39,128 nt of DNA from Phycisphaerales bacterium (GTDB lineage: Bacteria > Planctomycetota > Phycisphaerae > Phycisphaerales > UBA1924), in assembly GCA_026647565.1 (NCBI GenBank), contig JAPKGU010000013.1, forward strand, positions 1 to 39,128, written 5' to 3'. The notes beneath the pieces were generated by a model. The model saw only the letters and a list, made by a program, of their open reading frames with translations, made no database searches and was not told the DNA's origin. Of the stretch, positions 23,643 through 29,901 are shown in pieces. Every line of letters starts with the position of its first letter. Position 1 is the first letter of the stretch. The translations under genes were made by a program, and so were the position numbers.

Positions 23643-25349
23643 TCAGTGGTCCGTCTGCAGCCAGCGGTTCAGCATCCGCGTGGTGCCCGACGGGTCGTTC
23701 GTCACCATCTCGGACAACTGCTCCAGCATCTTCTGCACACGCACCGAGTCCTCTTCGATCTCGATCCCGGCCATCGCCGTCTCCGTTTCATCCGCCTCAC
23801 CCACCACGCTCGAACCGGTCTCCAGCGTCGGCGGCACTCCCATCAGCTCCGCCGGAGAGGGAAGCTCGGGCGTCTTGCCGCCGCGCTTGACCATCATCAC
23901 CATCATGCCCACGGCCACGAGCGCGAGCAGCCCGAGCACGCCCTTCTCGATCACCGAGGATCCCTCACCGAGGGCGAGCACGCCGCCGCCGCCGGAACCG
24001 AACAACCCCGCCTTGCTCTCGGAACCCACGCCGGCCGGAGGCACCTCGATCGGCACGAGCGAGACGCTGACGACGCCCTCGGACTGGGACGTCTTGAGGT
24101 GTGGCAGGAGGCTCGCCCGGATCGTCGCCGAGATCTCGTCGAAACGATCCCTGATCTCCTGCGCGCTCACGGTTGATTCTCCCGCTCCGGCACCGCCCGT
24201 TGCGCCCGCCTCCTTCGATCGACGGACCAGCCCCTCGACATAGCCCTCCGGCACGTTGATGCTCGCGGCGTACCTCGTCGGGTTCCCTCGCGCATCGAGC
24301 ACGCGCTCGACTTTCGAGCCGATCCGGTTGTCCATCTCCATCTGCGAGTCTTTCTTCTCGCTCCGAGGCCCCCCGCCGCCGCTTCCTCGCGCGATGTCCT
24401 GGGACTGGTTGGACCGAAGCCCCGGCTCGCCGTTTCCGGCCCCGCCGCCGCCCTCGGAGTTCGTCGTCTTGGTCTCGCGAGCCGGCAGGGAGACGGTGCC
24501 TCCCTCCTCCGGCGAGTTGTACGTGGTCGACTGCCAGTCACGCCGCGTGAGGTCCACCTCGGCGGTCACGGCCACCACCACGCCCGGGATGTGCGACACG
24601 AGCTCGAGCAGTTGCTTGCGCTTGCGGTCTTCTTCCGCCGCGACCGCCTCCCGATACTGGTTCGGCGTCGTGTCGTCCTCCGCTGTGGGCGTCCGCTGAC
24701 GGCCCGTGGAACCGTCGATCACGCGCACGCTCTCGACCGCCAGGCCGGCCTTTGCGCCGCTCACGAGCGAGGCGACCGCATCGACCGTCGGCTGCTCGAT
24801 CGCCCGCCCGTTCTCCGTGAAGATCGTCACCGAGGCGGTCGGCTTCCGCACGGCGGAGCCCAGTCCCTGGGCCTGCGGCGCATCGATCAGCACCGTCGCG
24901 GACTTGATGCCGCGGAAGTTGCCGATGACCCGAGACAGCTCGTTCTGGAGCGCGATCTGGAAGATCTGGTCGTTCTGGGTCCGCGAGTTCTGCCAGCTCT
25001 GCTTGTCGATGATGTTGCGGAACAGCACCGTCGTGTCGTCGGGCAGCGAGTTCTCTTCCTGGAGCATCGCCAGGGCCCGCCCCTGGGCGCCCGGCTCGAC
25101 CATGAGGCGTCCATCCTGCTCGCGAACCTGGAAGTTCGAGGCACGCAGAATGGTGGCTGCTCGCTGCTGGTCCGCGGGTGGCACGCCCGGGAGCAGCTCG
25201 ACGAGTGCCGGCTTCCCCGCGTATTGCGCGACAAGGAACATGGCCATGGCCGCGACAACCGCGATGGCGCCGATGAGCACCTTCTGCGTGGACGAAAGCC
25301 CACCCAGGTGCTTCCTGATCGTCGCCGTGGCCTGGCGCAAGCGTTCCAC
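23643..25349 (-). CDS. fliF: flagellar MS-ring protein FliF
   Basis: FliF forms the MS ring in the inner membrane. GTG 25349 is chosen because AGGAGG lies exactly 7 bases upstream; the track ATG at 25394 has none. From there it has TM1 near residues 24-44 (VLIGAIAVVAAMAMFLVAQYAG), the ring-building motifs (NFQVREQDGRLMVEPG, RTQNDQIFQIALQNELSRVIGNFRGIKSATVLID), a long periplasmic region, TM2 (VLGLLALVAVGMMVMMV) and a C-terminal FliG-binding tail (DSVRVQKMLEQLSEMVTNDPSGTTRMLNRWL). The length is 568 residues. A 172-base leader separates it from fliE. Confidence 0.96.
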   Translation of the reverse strand: MERLRQATATIRKHLGGLSSTQKVLIGAIAVVAAMAMFLVAQYAGKPALVELLPGVPPADQQRAATILRASNFQVREQDGRLMVEPGAQGRALAMLQEENSLPDDTTVLFRNIIDKQSWQNSRTQNDQIFQIALQNELSRVIGNFRGIKSATVLIDAPQAQGLGSAVRKPTASVTIFTENGRAIEQPTVDAVASLVSGAKAGLAVESVRVIDGSTGRQRTPTAEDDTTPNQYREAVAAEEDRKRKQLLELVSHIPGVVVAVTAEVDLTRRDWQSTTYNSPEEGGTVSLPARETKTTNSEGGGGAGNGEPGLRSNQSQDIARGSGGGGPRSEKKDSQMEMDNRIGSKVERVLDARGNPTRYAASINVPEGYVEGLVRRSKEAGATGGAGAGESTVSAQEIRDRFDEISATIRASLLPHLKTSQSEGVVSVSLVPIEVPPAGVGSESKAGLFGSGGGGVLALGEGSSVIEKGVLGLLALVAVGMMVMMVKRGGKTPELPSPAELMGVPPTLETGSSVVGEADETETAMAGIEIEEDSVRVQKMLEQLSEMVTNDPSGTTRMLNRWLQTDH

Positions 25350-25370
25350 GCGGGGGCCTCCTGCCGCTCG

Positions 25371-25389
25371 GTCTCCGCTCCACGGAGAC
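25371..25389 (-). other. perfect 7-bp hairpin in the fliF leader
   Basis: GTCTCCG and CGGAGAC pair perfectly around a 5-base loop, 8 bases ahead of the AGGAGG ribosome-binding site of fliF. It is too far from any U-tract to be a terminator. It could influence fliF translation or mRNA processing at the fliE-fliF junction. Sequence symmetry is the only evidence. Confidence 0.4.
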
Positions 25390-25472
25390 ACCACCCGCCG
25401 GGCGACACCCGACAGGCGACCCCTACCTTCGGCAACAGTCGGTGCTTTGCTTCAAACCTGCGCACCCGATCG

Positions 25473-25488
25473 CGCACAAGCCGCGCCA
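25473..25488 (-). promoter_or_regulatory. sigma54-type -24/-12 element before fliF
   Basis: Minus-strand TGGCGCGGCTTGTGCG. GG and GC have canonical sigma54 spacing; it differs from the fliE element only at position 5 and in the spacer. The predicted start near 25462 gives a leader of about 110 bases containing the hairpin before the fliF GTG. It explains why fliE and fliF are separated by 172 bases in an otherwise tightly packed region. Confidence 0.55.
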
Positions 25489-25521
25489 TCCGGTCGATTC
25501 CCGCGCTCGCGGGCCCGCGCG

Positions 25522-25854
25522 TCAGACGCGCATCTGCTTGACCTCTTCGAGCGCCTCCATCATGCGATTGCGGACGCTCTGGAGCGCCCTGAAGGCCAGG
25601 TCCGCCTTCTGCGTCGCAAGGATGACGCCCTCAACATCCGACCGCTCGCCGGTCTGGAGCTGTTCGATCGCGCGCGTGGCGTCCTGCTGCAACTGGTTCA
25701 CCTGATCGATGTTACGCATCAGCGTGTCGCGGAACGTGGGTGAACCGGGTTGATCACCCGGCGTGCCCTTGGCGCCCGAGGCAGGGCCGAGCCCAGCCGG
25801 ACCTCGCACCCCGCCCGCCCCGTTTCCTCCGATGAATCCCAGCGGATCGGCCAT
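25522..25854 (-). CDS. fliE: flagellar hook-basal body protein FliE
   Basis: FliE joins the MS ring to the rod. The C-terminal 70 residues show the family pattern (SPTFRDTLMRNIDQVNQLQQDATRAIEQLQTGERSDVEGVILATQKADLAFRALQSVRNRMMEALEEVKQMRV), including the final helix that binds FliF. About 40 Gly/Pro-rich residues precede this. The length is 110 residues. GGGAG lies 9 bases before the ATG, and a near-perfect sigma54 element sits about 40 bases upstream. Confidence 0.95.
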   Translation of the reverse strand: MADPLGFIGGNGAGGVRGPAGLGPASGAKGTPGDQPGSPTFRDTLMRNIDQVNQLQQDATRAIEQLQTGERSDVEGVILATQKADLAFRALQSVRNRMMEALEEVKQMRV

Positions 25855-25893
25855 CGCTCAGCACTCCCGGTCACTTCCCGTCGCCACCATCTT

Positions 25894-25909
25894 CGCACGC
25901 ACCGTGCCA
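25894..25909 (-). promoter_or_regulatory. sigma54 promoter before fliE
   Basis: Minus-strand TGGCACGGTGCGTGCG. The -24 half TGGCACG is a perfect match to the sigma54 consensus, and the -12 half GTGC misses one T. It lies wholly in the 73-base gap between flgC and fliE. The predicted start near 25883 leaves a 29-base leader containing GGGAG before the fliE ATG. It is the best of the four such elements in the window. Confidence 0.75.
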
Positions 25910-25927
25910 ACTGTCCAGCCACCCGAT

Positions 25928-26344
25928 TCAGGCGAGCAGACGGAGCGCCTGCGACAGCATGGTCTTGGTCGCCTCGGCCGCTTGCACGTTCGCCTCGTAG
26001 GAGCGGACCGCCTCCATGGCGTTGAGCTGCTCGACGATCGGATTGATGTCCGGGACTTTGATGTACCCGCGCTCGTCGGCGAACGGATGATCCGGGTCGT
26101 GCCGCTCAGTGAGCGCCCCCTCGTTGATGGAGACCCGAGCCACGTGCACGCCGAGCGCTCTCCCCTCCTCGGATGAAGCGTTCGGATCACCCGGCGCGAA
26201 CATGACCTCCCGCCGGCGATAGGGGTTGTATCGACCCTGGGCGTCCACGAGCGTGTTCCGATTCGCGATGTTCGCCGAGATGGACGCGAACCGCGTCCGC
26301 TCGGCGACCATGCCGCTCGTCGAGATGTCAAGTGACCCGTACAT
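25928..26344 (-). CDS. flgC: flagellar basal-body rod protein FlgC
   Basis: FlgC is a proximal rod subunit exported by the flagellar system. The N-terminal motif (MYGSLDISTSGMVAERTRFASISANIANRNT) and the C-terminal VRSYEANVQAAEATKTMLSQALRLL are both conserved. The length of 138 residues is typical. The central segment carries YIKVPDINPIVEQLNAMEA, a FlgC hallmark. It starts 19 bases after flgB with GGAG within the gap. Confidence 0.97.
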   Translation of the reverse strand: MYGSLDISTSGMVAERTRFASISANIANRNTLVDAQGRYNPYRRREVMFAPGDPNASSEEGRALGVHVARVSINEGALTERHDPDHPFADERGYIKVPDINPIVEQLNAMEAVRSYEANVQAAEATKTMLSQALRLLA

Positions 26345-26363
26345 CTGCGCGGCTCCTCAGCGA

Positions 26364-26816
26364 TCACGCCCGCTGGGCGATCGCGGACTTCATGATCTCG
26401 GACTGACTGCGGTACAGATCGACCGCGACGCGAAAGGCCGCGGTGTTCTCCGCGAGGTCCTGCATCAGCCGTTCGAGGTCGCGGTTCCCCCGGTCGTGAA
26501 AGGCAACCCCGCCCCCGGAAACCACCGGCTTCAGACGCAGGCCGGTGGGTCCGAGAGAGATCGGACCGTCGGACTCTCCGGCGTCGCCGCCGAGCGGCCC
26601 GGTCGTGCCCCCGGCGGAATCTGCCCGATCGCGCCGCTCCTGCAGCATGGCGCGCAGGAACTGCTGAAAGGACTCCGGGGACACGTCCGTCTGCACGTGC
26701 GAGGGCGTGCTCAGGTTCGCGATGTTGTGCGCGATCAGCTTCTGCCGTTGCGAGGCATACCCGATCGCCAGTTCCAGCGCCGGCATCGCACCCGCATTGA
26801 CAACGCCATCGATCAT
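26364..26816 (-). CDS. flgB: flagellar basal-body rod protein FlgB
   Basis: FlgB is a proximal rod subunit. The ORF track starts far upstream at 27326, inside the regulator gene; the real protein begins at ATG 26816 (MIDGVVNAGAMPALELAIGYASQRQKLIAHNIANLSTPS), which places the family motif at the usual distance from the N-terminus. It ends with AAFRVAVDLYRSQSEIMKSAIAQ. The length is 150 residues. A Gly-rich insert lies in the middle. GAGG is about 12 bases upstream, a poor spacing. A second ATG at 26786 would shorten the N-terminus by 10 residues. Confidence 0.92.
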   Translation of the reverse strand: MIDGVVNAGAMPALELAIGYASQRQKLIAHNIANLSTPSHVQTDVSPESFQQFLRAMLQERRDRADSAGGTTGPLGGDAGESDGPISLGPTGLRLKPVVSGGGVAFHDRGNRDLERLMQDLAENTAAFRVAVDLYRSQSEIMKSAIAQRA

Positions 26817-26831
26817 CGGTCCAGTGCCCCT

Positions 26832-26847
26832 CGCAAATGCCGGACCA
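26832..26847 (-). promoter_or_regulatory. sigma54-type -24/-12 element before flgB
   Basis: Minus-strand TGGTCCGGCATTTGCG, with GG and GC correctly spaced and a textbook TTTGC -12 half. It lies in the 50-base gap between the activator gene and flgB. The predicted start near 26821 leaves only about 5 bases before the preferred flgB ATG, which is a problem unless translation is nearly leaderless or uses ATG 26786. Confidence 0.45.
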
Positions 26848-26866
26848 GACGTGACCCGGCCGCCCT

Positions 26867-28393
26867 CTACAGCGTCTCGGCCACGATCTTCTCCTCTTTC
26901 CACTTCTTGATCTTCAAGCCGAGCGTGCGGACACCGATGCCCAAGGCCCTGGCGGTCTTCAGGCGGTGTCCGTCGAACCTCTCCAAAGTCCGGAGAATTG
27001 CCGCACGCTCGATCTCCTCGAGCGTCATCCCGTCGACCGAGATGCCGAACGCCTTGCTCTCGATCATGCGCTCCGCGCCGAATCCGGCCGATCCGGGGCC
27101 GCCCACGAACGCACCCCCGCCCGCGCTCATCGCGGGCGAAGATCGCGTGCCGTTGGCATGTCCGGTGTCGACGATCTGAGTGCTCAAGCCCCCGTGCGCC
27201 AGCCACGGCTCGATCAGCGACCCCGGGATCTCCAGACTCCCGGAACCCGTTGAACCCCAGATCACCACGGCACGCTCGCAGATGTTCTGCAGCTCGCGGA
27301 CGTTGCCCGGCCACGTGTATGCGCACAGCAGGTCCATGGCTCCCTGCTCGAAGCCCATCGACCCACGCCCGTCCCGCAGACAGATCTCGTCCACGAAGTG
27401 CTCGGCCAGCTCCGGCACGTCCTCCGCGCGGTCCCGGAGCGGCGGCAGGTGGATCGGCAGCACGTTAAGACGGAAGAACAGGTCCTGCCGGAAGTGCCCC
27501 GCGCCGACGGAACGGGGAAGGTCGCGATTGCTCGTCGCGATCACCCGCACGTCCACGCCGATCGTGACCGAGGAGCCGACGCGCTCGAACGCCCGCTCCT
27601 GAAGCACTCGCAGCAGCTTTGCCTGCACGCTCGGGCTGACCTCGCTGATCTCATCGAGCAGGAGCGAACCCCCGTCGGCCAGCTCGAAGCGACCCTTCCG
27701 GAGCTTGTCGGCGCCCGTGAAAGCGCCTCGCTCGTGTCCGAAGAGCTCGCTCTCCAGCAGCGACTCCGAGAGCGCCGCACAGTTCACCGCCAGCATCGGA
27801 CGCCCGACTCGTGGCGAGAGCTCGTGGATCGCCCTCGCCACGACCTCCTTGCCGGAGCCGGATTCGCCGCACACAAGCACGTTCCCGTGCGAGCCGGCGA
27901 CCGCGAGCACCTGCTGCTTCACCCGGCGCATCGCGGCCGAGGATCCGATCAGCCGCTCCATCCCTCGGAGTTCGATCTCTCCGTCCTCGCGCTGCGTCCC
28001 GACGCGGAGCACCGCGTTCTCCCGCACGATGACGCCGTGCTGCACCGCCCGCTTGATCGCGACGACAAGCTCGTCCCCCTCGAACGGCTTGGTCAGATAG
28101 TCGAACGCCCCCAGGCGCATCGCCTTCACCGCTGTCTCGATCGTTCCGAACGCCGTCATCAGCACGATCGGAAGATCCTCGTCAATGGCGCGGATGCGTT
28201 CGATGAGCTCCAGCCCCGAGAGTCCCGGCATCCGGAGGTCCGTGACCACCGCGTCCGGACGACGCCTCGCGATCATCTCGAGCGCGCCCTGCCCGTCGGG
28301 CGCGCTCAGCACCTCGAAGCCCGCACGCTCCAGCGTCGTGCCGACGCTGTCACGCATCAACTCCTTGTCGTCAACAACCAGCACGGTGCTCAT
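26867..28393 (-). CDS. NtrC-family sigma54-dependent flagellar response regulator (FlgR/FleR-like)
   Basis: Transcription activator for sigma54 promoters, 508 residues from ATG 28393 (GGGAG 8 bases upstream). The receiver domain (1-120) has the acidic pair DD at 8-9, phospho-acceptor Asp52 (VVTDLRMPG) and Lys102. The AAA+ domain has Walker A GESGSGKE (176-183), the sigma54-contact loop GAFTGAD (223-229) and Walker B LLLDEI. The C-terminus is a Fis-type helix-turn-helix (LEEIERAAILRTLERFDGHRLKTARALGIGVRTLGLKIKKW). ATG overlaps the kinase stop by 4 bases. It sits directly upstream of flgB. By analogy with FlgR/FlgS of Helicobacter and Campylobacter it likely activates the flagellar sigma54 promoters found nearby. 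Confidence 0.93.
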   Translation of the reverse strand: MSTVLVVDDKELMRDSVGTTLERAGFEVLSAPDGQGALEMIARRRPDAVVTDLRMPGLSGLELIERIRAIDEDLPIVLMTAFGTIETAVKAMRLGAFDYLTKPFEGDELVVAIKRAVQHGVIVRENAVLRVGTQREDGEIELRGMERLIGSSAAMRRVKQQVLAVAGSHGNVLVCGESGSGKEVVARAIHELSPRVGRPMLAVNCAALSESLLESELFGHERGAFTGADKLRKGRFELADGGSLLLDEISEVSPSVQAKLLRVLQERAFERVGSSVTIGVDVRVIATSNRDLPRSVGAGHFRQDLFFRLNVLPIHLPPLRDRAEDVPELAEHFVDEICLRDGRGSMGFEQGAMDLLCAYTWPGNVRELQNICERAVVIWGSTGSGSLEIPGSLIEPWLAHGGLSTQIVDTGHANGTRSSPAMSAGGGAFVGGPGSAGFGAERMIESKAFGISVDGMTLEEIERAAILRTLERFDGHRLKTARALGIGVRTLGLKIKKWKEEKIVAETL

Positions 28394-29349
28394 CCGGCTC
28401 GCTCCCTGCGCGAAGGACCACGAACAACGCTCCCCGACGCACGCGGCCCGGGAAGCCACAACTCAACGCACGCCCCGAAAGGACGCTCGCGCCGAACCAC
28501 GACGCGCCCTCCGTGTGCCTCGACAATCCTGTGAACGATCGAGAGCCCCAGGCCCGTGCCCGCGGCTCGCGTGGTGAAGAACGGGTTGAACATCCTCGCG
28601 ATCACGTCGTCCGACAGCCCGGGCCCCGTGTCGCGCACGAACAGCACCGACCACCCCTCCGCCCCCTCTTCGTGCTCCGATCTGGCCCCGAGCGTCAGGG
28701 TGTGTCCCGCGCCGCTGCGCCCGCCGCACTCGAACATCGCCTCGACGGCGTTTCGCACGATGTTCATCAGCGCCCGCTCGATCATCGGACCGTCGCACCA
28801 GAGCTCCAGTCCCGACTCGACCTGCCACTCGACCCGATATCCTCCGACCACGCGCTCCGAGACGTCGGCGCAGCCCTGGTGCGCTCGGCTCATCACCTCG
28901 CGAGCATCCGCCTCACCCATCCGGGGGCGTAGCTCCTTGGCGAACGCGAGCACGTCTCCCACAATCGCGTTCAGCCCTCGGGCGGCGTGCCCGATCTTCG
29001 ACGCGACGTCGCGCTGCGCGGGCAACGACGCAAGGTCCTCCTCGAGCATCCTCGCGTAGAGCTGGATGGAGCCGACGGGATTGCGGACTTCGTGCGCAAT
29101 GCCGGCGGCCATCTCGCCGATCGCCGCGAGACGCCGCGATCGCTCCAGCTGCTCGTTCGCCCGCGCCAGCTCCCCATTGAGACGCGCGACCTCGGCTCGC
29201 AACTGATGGTGCGTGCGCTCGAGTCGCGATGTCACGTCATTGAACGCCGAGAGAAGGTCCGCGAGCTCCCCCGGCGCGAGCGACGCCGCTCCGCCGTCGC
29301 TCGTCGGCTCGCTCCGTTCGCCCCGGTCTCTCATCGCCACATCGGCCAT
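28390..29349 (-). CDS. soluble histidine kinase (FlgS/FleS-like)
   Basis: Cytoplasmic sensor kinase, 319 residues, with no membrane helix. A coiled-coil head (residues 35-75, LSAFNDVTSRLERTHHQLRAEVARLNGELARANEQLERSRRL) leads into the H-box with His86 (AAGIAHEVRNPVGSIQLYARML). The ATPase domain has an N-box (IERALMNIVRNAVEAMF), G1 (RDTGPGLSDD), F-box (MFNPFFTTRAAG) and G2 (GTGLGLSIVHRIVEAHGG). There is no PAS or other sensory domain, so the signal may be a protein partner such as the export apparatus, as proposed for FlgS in epsilonproteobacteria. It begins just after the flgN stop and is coupled to the regulator gene. Confidence 0.92.
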   Translation of the reverse strand: MADVAMRDRGERSEPTSDGGAASLAPGELADLLSAFNDVTSRLERTHHQLRAEVARLNGELARANEQLERSRRLAAIGEMAAGIAHEVRNPVGSIQLYARMLEEDLASLPAQRDVASKIGHAARGLNAIVGDVLAFAKELRPRMGEADAREVMSRAHQGCADVSERVVGGYRVEWQVESGLELWCDGPMIERALMNIVRNAVEAMFECGGRSGAGHTLTLGARSEHEEGAEGWSVLFVRDTGPGLSDDVIARMFNPFFTTRAAGTGLGLSIVHRIVEAHGGRVVVRRERPFGACVELWLPGPRASGSVVRGPSRRERAG

Positions 29350-29355
29350 GGCAAC

Positions 29356-29844
29356 TCAGCCCTCCCTGTCCTGGAATCGCGCGCCGGCCGTGCCGGAGCC
29401 GGACGCGCCGTAAGCGCTGACGGCCCGCCTTCCTCGACCGACCTCCGCCAGTTCCCGGGCGATGCGCTCACGCGAGGCCGCCAGCGACTGGCGGTCCCTC
29501 TCGTCGCGCGCGTTGATCTCATCGGCGAGTCGCTCGATCGCCCCGACGCGGCTCGTCAGCCGCTCCCTCGCACCCGGAGCGACCCCCGCCGCTCCGGAGC
29601 CGAGCTGGTCCCGATAGACCCTGGCGCGCTCGGCCAGGTCGACGATCTCCTCAACAATGCCCTGTCGCTGACGCAGGATCGCGAGCACGCCCTCGGCATC
29701 GCCCGCGTCCACAAGCTCGGTCTGTTTCTGGGAGAGCGCGTCAAGCGCACCATAAAGGGCGAACTGGCGCTCGACGATCGCCTCGAAGCGCTCCGTCCAC
29801 GTGTCGCCGCTCGCGCCCTGATTCCCCGCAAATCCGATCGCCAT
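29356..29844 (-). CDS. flgN: FlgN-like flagellar export chaperone
   Basis: Likely chaperone for hook-filament junction proteins FlgK and FlgL. The 162-residue protein from ATG 29844 is almost entirely helical and charged (TERFEAIVERQFALYGALDALSQKQTELVDAGDAEGVLAILRQRQGIVEEIVDLAERARVYRDQL), with the typical FlgN pattern of 'L..K...L..gd.e.l..i...k..i...i'. AGGAGGT lies 5-6 bases upstream, so the track start 36 bases earlier is rejected. FlgK and FlgL are not encoded here. The name rests on pattern and operon position. Confidence 0.78.
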   Translation of the reverse strand: MAIGFAGNQGASGDTWTERFEAIVERQFALYGALDALSQKQTELVDAGDAEGVLAILRQRQGIVEEIVDLAERARVYRDQLGSGAAGVAPGARERLTSRVGAIERLADEINARDERDRQSLAASRERIARELAEVGRGRRAVSAYGASGSGTAGARFQDREG

Positions 29845-29901
29845 CCCGGACCTCCTGTCCAGTGCAGGCCAGACGCTCATCCCTCGCCCGAGCGGCCGCG
29901 C

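Noticed and set aside
21885-24176. 763-residue plus-strand ORF opposite fliH, fliG and fliF
   Set aside because: Antisense shadow with Leu/Arg/His/Asp bias and no domain; opposite genes are clearly real.
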